From: an uncultured Odoribacter sp.
GTDB lineage: Bacteria > Bacteroidota > Bacteroidia > Bacteroidales > Marinifilaceae
Direction of reading: 5' to 3'
Assembly (NCBI GenBank): GCA_900544025.1
Contig: UQTM01000006.1
Location: forward strand, 1-64,000
DNA: 64,000 bases
Shown here piece after piece: positions 18,093 through 25,299 of the stretch (its first letter is position 1; every line of letters starts with the position of its first letter). The translations under genes and the position numbers were made by a program. The notes below the pieces were generated by a model. It worked only from the letters and a program-made list of their open reading frames with translations, was not told where the DNA came from and searched no databases.

Positions 18093-18124
18093 CAAAAAAT
18101 GCCCTGAATATCACTTCAGGGCAT
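18093..18124 (-). terminator. Riboswitch-controlled terminator ahead of ribD
   Basis: On the minus strand ATGCCCTGAA (18124-18115), loop GTGATA, and TTCAGGGCAT (18108-18099) form a perfect 10-bp stem followed directly by a T6 run (from 18100 down). It lies between the FMN aptamer and the ribD ATG at 18089. The upstream arm can instead pair with TTCAGGGCA at 18280-18272 inside the aptamer's first stem, giving an antiterminator when FMN is absent. The same hairpin also crowds the ribD start. Confidence 0.85.
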
Positions 18125-18164
18125 ATCTATATCACAAATAAACAGTACATTCAAATCACTGTCC

Positions 18165-18288
18165 TATTTCTTCTACCATCCGGACTGTCACCGTCGGTAC
18201 CGGAATTCCACCGATTCAGTCCCCGGAAAAGGGGAGTCGCGGACTGTCACCGCCGGTAGGGAATCACACCCTGCCCTGAAGAAATATC
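18165..18288 (-). ncRNA. FMN riboswitch (RFN element)
   Basis: The minus strand shows the conserved RFN sequence blocks in order: AGGGCAGGGTG, GATTCCCTACCGGCGGTGA, the paired CAGTCCGCGACTCC block, GGTGGAATTCCGGTACCGACGGT and CAGTCCGGATGGTAGAAGAA. The closing stem pairs ATTTCTTC with GAAGAAAT. It binds flavin mononucleotide and is placed directly before ribD, so the whole ribD-ribE-ribBA-ribH operon is under FMN feedback by transcription termination. Confidence 0.97.
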
Positions 18289-18299
18289 GATTACGGTTA

Positions 18300-18329
18300 C
18301 AAAAATAACGATTATCCCGTAAAAAACAA
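18300..18329 (-). promoter_or_regulatory. Promoter of the riboflavin operon
   Basis: On the minus strand TTG (18329-18327), a 19-nt spacer and TATTTTTG (18307-18300) match the Bacteroidetes -33/-7 consensus. Transcription would start around 18294, just before the FMN aptamer. Confidence 0.75.
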
Positions 18330-18359
18330 TAACCGCATCCGATTATTACAAATTCCACC

Positions 18360-20765
18360 TCATTTTCCGCCGATCAATTCCAGTAAATCGGCTTTTATCG
18401 CCTTCGCTTCCTGCCAGCCGTTATACTGAGGGTCTGTCACTTTTCCCGTCTTGTCCACCAAAACATAATGCGGAATGCCCGTAACCCGAAACTGATTGCC
18501 GACATATTTCCATTGATCTCCCGACAGGCGGTAGTGTTCCCCCGGAATATCCGGGATCATATTCTCGTAGGTCTTCATCGGAGACGAAGGCCCGGTGAGA
18601 TAAACAAAAACAATATCCTCTCCCTTCAACTCTTCCTTCACAGACTTCATCCGCCTGATCCCGTCCCGGCAGGGACCGCACCAGGTAGCCCAGAAATCCA
18701 CGAACACCGCCTTCCCGCGGTAAGGGGCGAGTATCGCCTCGAACAGCTTCTCGTTTTCCACCGCCGGCACTTCGTTCAAACGATACCCCTTCTTCTGCTT
18801 ATTTTCCTCGATCCGGGCTTTCAGGCGGTCGTTATACCGTTGCAGGCAATCGGCAATAAAAGGCACTTTGTATTCTTTTTTCAATTTAAACAACTCTTCA
18901 TCGCCCAGCGGGTCGAACGAAGATTCCATTCTCGATACCCGGTCTTGTAAATCCATAATTTCCGTAATAAGCCCCGGTTTTATTCCAAAATAAACATCCA
19001 GCACCTCCTGCCGCTTCTTCTGCTCATACCCCTTTTGTATGGCCGTGAACTGTTCCCCGTATTTCTCGGAAAAGTTAACATTGTCTTCCTTATACTCGGT
19101 GGCCAGCAAGCCCGTCAAAAGGGTATCCTGTCCCCGGCTCTCCTGCAATTTCAGCAACAACCCGATAAACTCCTTCTCCCGCTCGTTAAAAATAACGCCT
19201 CCGCGAAGCATATCCGTAATAATCGTCGCAATATCGCTCTCCACCGCCACCGAACGAACGACGTCGGCATATTTGATCCGGTTCATGAGCTGCCCGAAAC
19301 TGCTTCCGGCCACCACCACCTCCGGCCTGTCCAGATTCATTTTCCGTACAAAATCATAATACCCGATCCCCAGATCCGGTTTCTGGAAAGGCACGATCTC
19401 CGCCCTGCTCTTTCCCTTATTCGCCTCCTCCCAGTTTTGCCGTAATAAATAATCGTAATCGAACAACACGCCTCCCGCAGCCAGCTCGATCCCGTCGGTC
19501 AGCAGCTCCCGGCCTTTCCTGCTCAATCCGTTCGTCGCGGCATATTCGTTCAGTTGCTTCAAAGCCACACTTTTCAAATCGTTCACATGCTGTTTGAATT
19601 GCTGGGCGGTCACCACCTTCACCACTCCCTGCAATCTACGGTAATCGGGAGAGAAAAAGCCGCCGCAATCCTGATACTCGAAATTCAGCAACGCATTGTC
19701 CCCCATAAACAAAGAAGTCTTCGGACGCATACGCACATCCTCTTTCTCCCGCCAGGGATCGATGTATTGCGCCATGTCCAGGCACATCGTCGTCTCTTTT
19801 CCCGGCTCTAAAAAAACCGAAAAATTCATCCGGTAGGGAAAACGGCAAATAACAAGCTCAGGATTATTCATCGTCACTTCCACCCGGAAAATCCCGTTCT
19901 CGTCTATATCCACATCGTACATATCCTGATTGCCCGAAAAAATATCGTCCACATACAAGATTCCCTGCTGCTTTCCCATTTTCGGGACATATCCTTTGAT
20001 AAACCCTTGCAGCACCGCTTTCCCGCTGGTAAGCACCGTAGAATCGAAACCCACCGAATCCGCAGCGATGGCTTCCGGGCTGGTTTTCCTCACCGGAGCA
20101 TAGGCTTTCAGAGCTTTTTTACTTTCTCCCAGCCATAAACGGCCGTCCTTATCCCGGCGGGCATACACCACCTTTTTCCCCTTATCGTTTTTCAAAGAAA
20201 ATTCCGCCTGGTCGCCTTTGGCTTTCACCCTGGCATACTCCCAAAACTCACCGTCCGCAACGGCAAAACGCTTCTCGAAACTATAATCCCATACCCCGCT
20301 GCCATCCGTCCTGATCCAATTTCCCCGCATTCCGGCAGGAATCGTTTCCTTCTCCCGCTCTTCCCCCAGCTCGATATCGAAAATCCCGTCGCCGTCCTTA
20401 TCGATCATATCGATACGCTCCACGCCCTTGGGCAAAGGCGGAAACACCAATTTAAAAAGATGTCTGCCCGATTCCGGCATAAAAAACTGCTTCCCCACCG
20501 GAATCCCCTCGGCATACCTTAATTTCAGCCGCTCGCCACCGTCGGACGGACAAATAAAGGTGGAAGAATCCACCATAACCCACCAATTCGGGCGATAAAC
20601 CGCCTCCATTTGAAACACCGTGGCGGTATCGCTCAGCTCCACACGTATCATATTCCGGGTTTCCGTAGTCCGTCCGTCGAATGCCGGATGTTCCACAACC
20701 CGCTGTCCTGCAACCTGAAAACCTGCCAAAAGCAGCAGACATATACATAAATTCCTGATATACAT
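18360..20765 (-). CDS. Large exported thioredoxin-fold protein with C-terminal TlpA domain
   Basis: The product has 801 residues with a signal peptide (1-20, LLLLAGFQVAGQ). Residues about 20-640 are beta-rich and then helical with charged stretches; no named domain is obvious, though this layout is frequent in Bacteroidetes TlpA-like proteins. The C-terminal 150 residues are a TlpA/AhpC-type thioredoxin domain with DFWATWCGPCR (Cys696 and Cys699) and the cis-Pro of TGIPHYVLVDK (Pro765). It is likely a periplasmic thiol-disulfide reductant, with a long N-terminal part for partner or ligand binding. It is transcribed divergently from kbl. Partner unknown. Confidence 0.85.
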   Translation of the reverse strand: MYIRNLCICLLLLAGFQVAGQRVVEHPAFDGRTTETRNMIRVELSDTATVFQMEAVYRPNWWVMVDSSTFICPSDGGERLKLRYAEGIPVGKQFFMPESGRHLFKLVFPPLPKGVERIDMIDKDGDGIFDIELGEEREKETIPAGMRGNWIRTDGSGVWDYSFEKRFAVADGEFWEYARVKAKGDQAEFSLKNDKGKKVVYARRDKDGRLWLGESKKALKAYAPVRKTSPEAIAADSVGFDSTVLTSGKAVLQGFIKGYVPKMGKQQGILYVDDIFSGNQDMYDVDIDENGIFRVEVTMNNPELVICRFPYRMNFSVFLEPGKETTMCLDMAQYIDPWREKEDVRMRPKTSLFMGDNALLNFEYQDCGGFFSPDYRRLQGVVKVVTAQQFKQHVNDLKSVALKQLNEYAATNGLSRKGRELLTDGIELAAGGVLFDYDYLLRQNWEEANKGKSRAEIVPFQKPDLGIGYYDFVRKMNLDRPEVVVAGSSFGQLMNRIKYADVVRSVAVESDIATIITDMLRGGVIFNEREKEFIGLLLKLQESRGQDTLLTGLLATEYKEDNVNFSEKYGEQFTAIQKGYEQKKRQEVLDVYFGIKPGLITEIMDLQDRVSRMESSFDPLGDEELFKLKKEYKVPFIADCLQRYNDRLKARIEENKQKKGYRLNEVPAVENEKLFEAILAPYRGKAVFVDFWATWCGPCRDGIRRMKSVKEELKGEDIVFVYLTGPSSPMKTYENMIPDIPGEHYRLSGDQWKYVGNQFRVTGIPHYVLVDKTGKVTDPQYNGWQEAKAIKADLLELIGGK

Positions 20766-20878
20766 ATTACTTTTACATTAAAAAATTGTTCTAAAAGTAA
20801 AACTTAAAACAGGAAATACAAAACAAAAAGAATAGTTTTTATATTTTACACTTTCTTAATTTTTTTACTTTCATTTGA

Positions 20879-20908
20879 TTGCTCGTCTTTATTTTTTTTA
20901 TAATTTTG
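20879..20908 (+). promoter_or_regulatory. Promoter of kbl
   Basis: TTG (20879-20881), a 19-nt spacer and TAATTTTG (20901-20908) match the Bacteroidetes promoter consensus. The kbl ATG follows at 20938, giving a leader of roughly 22 nt. Confidence 0.75.
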
Positions 20909-20937
20909 AACATCAAACAAAAAGTAATCTTACAGCT

Positions 20938-22128
20938 ATGTACGGAAAATTTCAAGATTTCTTAAAGACTGAAATCCAGTCAATAAAAGAAGCTGGTTTG
21001 TATAAAACCGAAAGACTGATTGCTACACCGCAGGATGCAGAAATCAAATTAACGACAGGTGAAACCGTGTTGAACTTTTGTGCGAACAACTATCTGGGAC
21101 TTTCTTCCCATCCGGTAGTGATCGAAGGTGCTAAAAAAGCATTGGATGCAAGAGGCTATGGAATGTCTTCCGTACGCTTTATCTGCGGCACACAGGACAT
21201 CCACAAAGAACTGGAAGCTAAAATCTCCAAATTCTTCGGAACAGAAGACACCATATTGTATGCTGCCTGTTTCGATGCCAACGGAGGTGTATTCGAACCC
21301 TTGTTCGGCGCAGAAGATGCAATCATCTCCGACGAACTGAACCACGCTTCTATTATCGACGGGGTACGTCTGTGTAAAGCCGTGCGCTACCGCTACAAGC
21401 ACGCCAATATGGAAGACCTGGAAGAACAACTGAAAATTTCCCAGGCTCAGCGCTTCCGCATCATCGTGACCGACGGTGTGTTCTCGATGGACGGCGACAT
21501 CGCTAAATTGAAAGAAATTTGCGACCTGGCTGATAAATATAACGCTTTAGTGATGGTGGACGACAGCCACGCTGCCGGATTCATCGGAAAAACCGGACGG
21601 GGATCTGCCGAATACAACGGCGTAATGGACCGTATCGATATCTTTACCGGAACTCTGGGGAAAGCCCTCGGCGGAGCTATGGGCGGTTATACCACCGGAA
21701 AGAAAGAGATCGTCGAAATGCTTCGCCAGCGTTCAAGACCTTATTTATTCTCCAACTCTCTATCTCCGGCAATCTGCGGCGCTTCTATCGCAGTGTTCGA
21801 TATGCTGTCGGCCAGCACCGAACTGAGAGATAAAGTAATGGCTAACGCTGAATATTTCCGGGGAAAACTGACCGAAGCGGGATTCGACATCAAACCGTCG
21901 GAATCGGCTATCGCCGCCTTGATGCTTTACGATGCAGTGCTTTCACAGCAATTTGCCGCTGAACTGCAAAAAGAAAACATCTATGTGACCGGTTTCTATT
22001 ATCCGGTTGTGCCGAAAGGACAAGCCCGTATCCGTATCCAGCTCTCCGCTGCACATACCCGCGAACAGCTCGACCGCGCAATCGCAGCATTCATTAAGAT
22101 CGGTAAAAAACTGAACGTAATTCAATAA
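20938..22128 (+). CDS. kbl: Glycine C-acetyltransferase (2-amino-3-ketobutyrate CoA ligase)
   Basis: The product is 396 residues from the ATG at 20938, placed 30 nt after the promoter -7 box; the longer frame begins upstream of that promoter. It is a class II alpha-oxoamine synthase with the PLP lysine Lys242 in [18 protein letters not shown] at 208-215 and [10 protein letters not shown] at 46-55. Stretches such as [17 protein letters not shown] and [16 protein letters not shown] are near-identical to E. coli Kbl as I recall it, favouring Kbl over serine palmitoyltransferase, which also occurs in Bacteroidetes. It cleaves 2-amino-3-ketobutyrate with CoA to glycine and acetyl-CoA in threonine breakdown. 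Threonine dehydrogenase is not in the window. A strong terminator follows. Confidence 0.95.
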   Translation: MYGKFQDFLKTEIQSIKEAGLYKTERLIATPQDAEIKLTTGETVLNFCANNYLGLSSHPVVIEGAKKALDARGYGMSSVRFICGTQDIHKELEAKISKFFGTEDTILYAACFDANGGVFEPLFGAEDAIISDELNHASIIDGVRLCKAVRYRYKHANMEDLEEQLKISQAQRFRIIVTDGVFSMDGDIAKLKEICDLADKYNALVMVDDSHAAGFIGKTGRGSAEYNGVMDRIDIFTGTLGKALGGAMGGYTTGKKEIVEMLRQRSRPYLFSNSLSPAICGASIAVFDMLSASTELRDKVMANAEYFRGKLTEAGFDIKPSESAIAALMLYDAVLSQQFAAELQKENIYVTGFYYPVVPKGQARIRIQLSAAHTREQLDRAIAAFIKIGKKLNVIQ

Positions 22129-22150
22129 ACGTTCTTCCGACCCGTATATA

Positions 22151-22188
22151 AAGCCTTCCGGAAATAAATTCCGGAAGGCTTATTTTTT
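22151..22188 (+). terminator. Terminator after kbl
   Basis: AAGCCTTCCGGAA (22151-22163) and TTCCGGAAGGCTT (22169-22181) form a perfect 13-bp stem with a five-nt loop, followed by ATTTTTT. Confidence 0.9.
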
Positions 22189-22190
22189 AC

Positions 22191-22573
22191 CTTCTATGCC
22201 CTGCCTCCGAAGCTGACAAGCCCAAAAGATTCTCCGGCATTTTTCCGCAATAGGATAAAGCCTTCCCCGCACAATAAGCCACCGCCACCGGATTGCCCCC
22301 ACCTACGTGAACGACGGAGCACAGTTTTTTTCACTTATAATCAAGGCTTCCCGCTCCCTCCTTCCGGATGCCACCGATAAGCCCGGCACGACTTTTGCTA
22401 AAGAATAATAAAAGTCGTCCGGACACGACTAAAAACGCCAAACTCCCGGATTCGTAAATAAACCCTAAAAGATGTAAGAAATATTTGCAAATATCCCGGA
22501 GAAGAACGACCTTTGAGATACGAATAAAGCATTCGAAAAAATACATAGATCACCCGGAAACACAACCGACAAC
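22191..22573. other. Intergenic region with hairpin and probable promoter of the 22574 lipoprotein gene
   Basis: There is no convincing gene. ACGACTTTT (22388-22396) and AAAAGTCGT (22410-22418) form a 9-bp inverted repeat. TTTG (22484-22487), 20 nt and GACCTTTG (22508-22515) fit the promoter pattern with one mismatch (GA for TA) and would start transcription about 50 nt before the lipoprotein ATG. Confidence 0.4.
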
Positions 22574-23620
22574 ATGATAAAAAATCTTTATATATTGTTA
22601 TTTTCTTTATTGACCTGCTCCTTCTTCACCTCTTGCGACGGAGACGACAACACCCTTCAGGATACGATCCTCGGCAGATGGTATGTAAATGCGGTCAGCC
22701 ACGCCGGATACAATATGTATTCCGGATACGATCCCATTGCGGAGGACTATTTCATCAACTTTTTCTATGGCGACTACATGCCCTTTCTGAAAGGCGACCA
22801 GCTCGAATTCGGAAATTTCAATATGAGAAGGGCGGGATTCAACGGAACAGGCGACCAATACACCTACAACATTTATCGTTCGACACTCGAACTCAACAAC
22901 AGTTACAGGGTATCATACAATATACTCGCCTGGAGCCATGAACAGATTATCCTCTGTTTCGATAAAAACTCCCTGCTCGATTACATCACCTCGGAAATGA
23001 ACTATGCCCAGACGGCTGAGCATTACCAGCAATTAGCCTACATACGCGATCAGGTGATACACTATGTCAGCGATTTTTATATAGAATACGTCCTGACCCG
23101 GAACATTCCCACCGTATCCCAGATCATCAGCGGGAATTATTACGGTAAACTCAGCGACGGCAGCGGCCCGCTGTTCAACAACGACTGGGTATCCGCTTCC
23201 CTCTACCGACAAGGCCCTGAAAGCTTCAATTTCGTTCTCAACGACCAGATCAGCCTCAGCAACGGCCCGGTACAAGGCCCGCCTTTTACCCTGCAAGTGC
23301 CCGCAACCTGGGTCGGCTATGGTAACCTTGCGGGACAGATCGTCTTTGAGGGCAGCAGTATCACCGACCACTATGCTTACGGACGAATCGAGGTATTTAT
23401 CACAGGCCAGTCCCTCGACAGCCAAACCCTCGATATAGACATTGAAATCCGTAACAACGGACTGATTTACACGCTCTATTTCCGCCAGGGCATTCGTTAC
23501 CTGCTCGAACCTCAAATCCTCTACCGTTCCCGCGGCCAGAGCCAGGCACAGGAAAGACAGGTCATCCCTTTGAAACCGTCTGCCTCGCAGGAAACCTCAC
23601 GTCCCGCACAGAAAAAATAA
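22574..23620 (+). CDS. Hypothetical lipoprotein, probably surface-exposed
   Basis: The product has 348 residues. The N-terminus (MIKNLYILLFSLLTCSFFTSC) is a lipoprotein signal with the acylated Cys at 21. The acidic CDGDD that follows resembles the Bacteroidetes lipoprotein export signal, suggesting delivery to the cell surface. The mature part starts with DTILGRWYVNAVSHAGYNMYSG, reminiscent of lipocalin-like DUFs of Bacteroidetes, and continues with beta-rich, Tyr/Asn-rich sequence. I do not recognise a family with certainty and assign no function. The gene stands alone between a promoter candidate and a terminator. Confidence 0.85.
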   Translation: MIKNLYILLFSLLTCSFFTSCDGDDNTLQDTILGRWYVNAVSHAGYNMYSGYDPIAEDYFINFFYGDYMPFLKGDQLEFGNFNMRRAGFNGTGDQYTYNIYRSTLELNNSYRVSYNILAWSHEQIILCFDKNSLLDYITSEMNYAQTAEHYQQLAYIRDQVIHYVSDFYIEYVLTRNIPTVSQIISGNYYGKLSDGSGPLFNNDWVSASLYRQGPESFNFVLNDQISLSNGPVQGPPFTLQVPATWVGYGNLAGQIVFEGSSITDHYAYGRIEVFITGQSLDSQTLDIDIEIRNNGLIYTLYFRQGIRYLLEPQILYRSRGQSQAQERQVIPLKPSASQETSRPAQKK

Positions 23621-23643
23621 ATTTTCAAAACAAATCATACCTT

Positions 23644-23680
23644 ACTCCCTTTGGAAAAATATATCCGAAGGGAGTTTTTT
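23644..23680 (+). terminator. Terminator after the lipoprotein gene
   Basis: ACTCCCTTTGGA (23644-23655) pairs with TCCGAAGGGAGT (23664-23675) around an 8-nt loop, and a T6 run follows. Confidence 0.88.
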
Positions 23681-23799
23681 ATATTAATATTTATATCATA
23701 TTTATATAAACAATATTTTTTAATTACATATATTTCATTAATATTGTACAACATTATGTATATAGCTATCGATTAAAATTTAAAAATCACAAAAAAGAA

Positions 23800-24091
23800 A
23801 TGAATCAAAGCAGGTATTCTTATTGCATTTGTTGCTTTAGGAATCATTGGACTTAACAAAGATTTCGGTAAAAACGAAATCTCTTTAGCTACCTTATTGG
23901 AAAATGTAGAGGCTTTAGCCAACGATAGTGAATCGGGGAATACAGGAGTTGTTATCGGTAAATGTGCCGACGAGCAAAACGATTGTCTGGCGGCTTGTCC
24001 GCACTGTAATGCGCTTTATTACGCTGACGGCAAGAAAGGTCCTTCTTCAAACGTAAAAGGAACTTGCACAAAATGCAAAGGAAAATTTTAA
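23800..24091 (+). pseudogene. NVEAL-family secreted peptide gene with damaged start
   Basis: The frame ending at 24091 reads IKAGILIAFVALGIIGLNKD from 23804, then SLATLLENVEALAND and a Cys-rich tail (GKCADEQNDCLAACPHC, GTCTKCKGKF). This is the NVEAL family: hydrophobic leader, the NVEAL signature, and a short mature peptide. However the frame has no ATG, GTG or TTG before the TTG at 23897. A TGA (23801-23803) precedes the leader, and the ATG at 23800 is in another frame that stops after 18 codons. Upstream in-frame codons read KKK before the TGA, like the usual MKKK start. So a small indel or substitutions at the start (or a sequence error) has separated the initiation codon from the leader. 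It lies directly before the BF3164-type lipoprotein, the usual partner. Confidence 0.75.
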
Positions 24092-24110
24092 TAACAACAG
24101 CAACGACAAT

Positions 24111-24138
24111 GGTATCTATTTACGTAGATACCGTTTTG
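24111..24138 (+). terminator. Hairpin between NVEAL and BF3164-type lipoprotein
   Basis: GGTATCTA (24111-24118) and TAGATACC (24125-24132) make a perfect 8-bp stem followed by GTTTTG. The short T-run suggests partial read-through, which would lower expression of the downstream lipoprotein relative to the peptide. Confidence 0.65.
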
Positions 24139-24153
24139 TAAAATACAGATCAC

Positions 24154-25203
24154 ATGAATAAACTCTTCTTTTACATTCCAATCCTCTGCTTATTTATATT
24201 GCCGGGCTGCCGGCAGCAAGACAAAGAACTGACGTTTACCCCGCCGGAATTCCGGCAAACCAGGCATCTGGAAGGCAAAGTATTGGTCGATACGTTTGTC
24301 ATGGGCTTATGCTATGATATAGACTTTTATAAAGACTATCTTCTGGTGAGTGCCTACCGGAGCGACAGGGAACTACTCAACTTTTTCGATAAAAACAGCG
24401 GCCTATATATAAAAAGTATATTACCGAAAGGCAGAGGGGCAGGCGAAGCCCTTTCTTTAAAAGACTTCGACCTCGACCAAGCCACGGGAAAAGTGGTGTT
24501 CTATGATCTTATAGGAAATAAACTGACAAATTTCATTGTCGATTCGGTTATCTCCCACGAGAAGGCCGGCGCTTACATTCACTCCCGGAATTATCCGATC
24601 TATATGTACAGGGTACTCCAGGGCAACAATTCTTATATCGCGGAAGGCGGATACAAAGAAGACGACAAAAGACTGAGATTATCGATCGTTGAAAACGACT
24701 CCGCGATCTATAAATATTATACATTCCCTAATGTAAAAATTCCCGGCACAGACGCGCAAGGGATAGAGCCTGCATATACCTACGGTTCGCGTATCGCCAT
24801 TTCTCCCGATAAAAAACGCCTGGCTTACTCCACAAACTACGGGGCGATCCTTGAAATATTCGACCTCACTCCGGAGCAGATAAAATTAAATACGATCAAA
24901 GGATTTTATCGTCCGGTATATTCCCTCGAAAAAAACAGCATACAATCGATCCCCGGAGAAACGGTATGGGGATTTATAGACCTGTATGCCACCGATAAAT
25001 ACATATATACCATATTTTCAGGAAGCAAGAATCCGAAAGACACGAAAAACATTGCAGTATTCGACTGGCAAGGTAATTGCCTCGACCTGTACACGACCGA
25101 CTACCGGTTAGAAAAAATATGCGTAGATGAAGCTAACCGTAAAATCTATGCCAATGGTTTAGACTCGAATCTCGAAACGGTAATCGTGATGTTTGAAATA
25201 TAA
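24154..25203 (+). CDS. BF3164-type lipoprotein, TolB-like six-bladed beta-propeller
   Basis: The product has 349 residues. MNKLFFYIPILCLFILPGC is a lipoprotein signal with Cys19 as the acylation site. The mature part resembles the TolB-like/BF3164 family: successive blades start with motifs such as DIDFYKDYLLVSAY, LKDFDLDQATGKVVFYDL, RIAISPDKKRLAYSTNYG and LEKICVDEANRKIYANG. Genes of this type are characteristically preceded by one encoding an NVEAL peptide, as here (62 nt upstream, with an intervening hairpin). No molecular function is established to my knowledge; a surface or periplasmic receptor for the peptide is only a guess. Confidence 0.88.
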   Translation: MNKLFFYIPILCLFILPGCRQQDKELTFTPPEFRQTRHLEGKVLVDTFVMGLCYDIDFYKDYLLVSAYRSDRELLNFFDKNSGLYIKSILPKGRGAGEALSLKDFDLDQATGKVVFYDLIGNKLTNFIVDSVISHEKAGAYIHSRNYPIYMYRVLQGNNSYIAEGGYKEDDKRLRLSIVENDSAIYKYYTFPNVKIPGTDAQGIEPAYTYGSRIAISPDKKRLAYSTNYGAILEIFDLTPEQIKLNTIKGFYRPVYSLEKNSIQSIPGETVWGFIDLYATDKYIYTIFSGSKNPKDTKNIAVFDWQGNCLDLYTTDYRLEKICVDEANRKIYANGLDSNLETVIVMFEI

Positions 25204-25231
25204 CGACATAGCCAAATCCCTATGTTGTACA

Positions 25232-25274
25232 ATTCCCTCTCCATACCCTGTATTTCATTTTATGGAGAGGGAAT
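25232..25274. terminator. Terminator hairpin between convergent genes
   Basis: ATTCCCTCTCCATA (25232-25245) and TATGGAGAGGGAAT (25261-25274) form a perfect 14-bp stem between the ends of the BF3164-type lipoprotein gene (plus) and the thioredoxin protein gene (minus). Neither side has a long T-run (CATAAAAATTT after the plus copy), so it is a less than ideal bidirectional terminator. Confidence 0.7.
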
Positions 25275-25299
25275 CATAAAAATTTAACACCCCGGTAAC

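Noticed and set aside
20938..22128. kbl gene as serine palmitoyltransferase
   Set aside because: Sphingolipid-making Bacteroidetes have a related enzyme, but the [13 protein letters not shown] and [12 protein letters not shown] segments follow Kbl closely over the whole length.
22331..22546. 71-codon minus-strand frame between kbl and the lipoprotein gene
   Set aside because: It covers the hairpin and the probable promoter of the lipoprotein gene, and its hydrophobic sequence has no recognisable signal or family.
23801..23803. TGA in the NVEAL leader as a recoded codon
   Set aside because: There is no SECIS-like hairpin and no reason for selenocysteine in a signal peptide; a start-region mutation or error explains it better.
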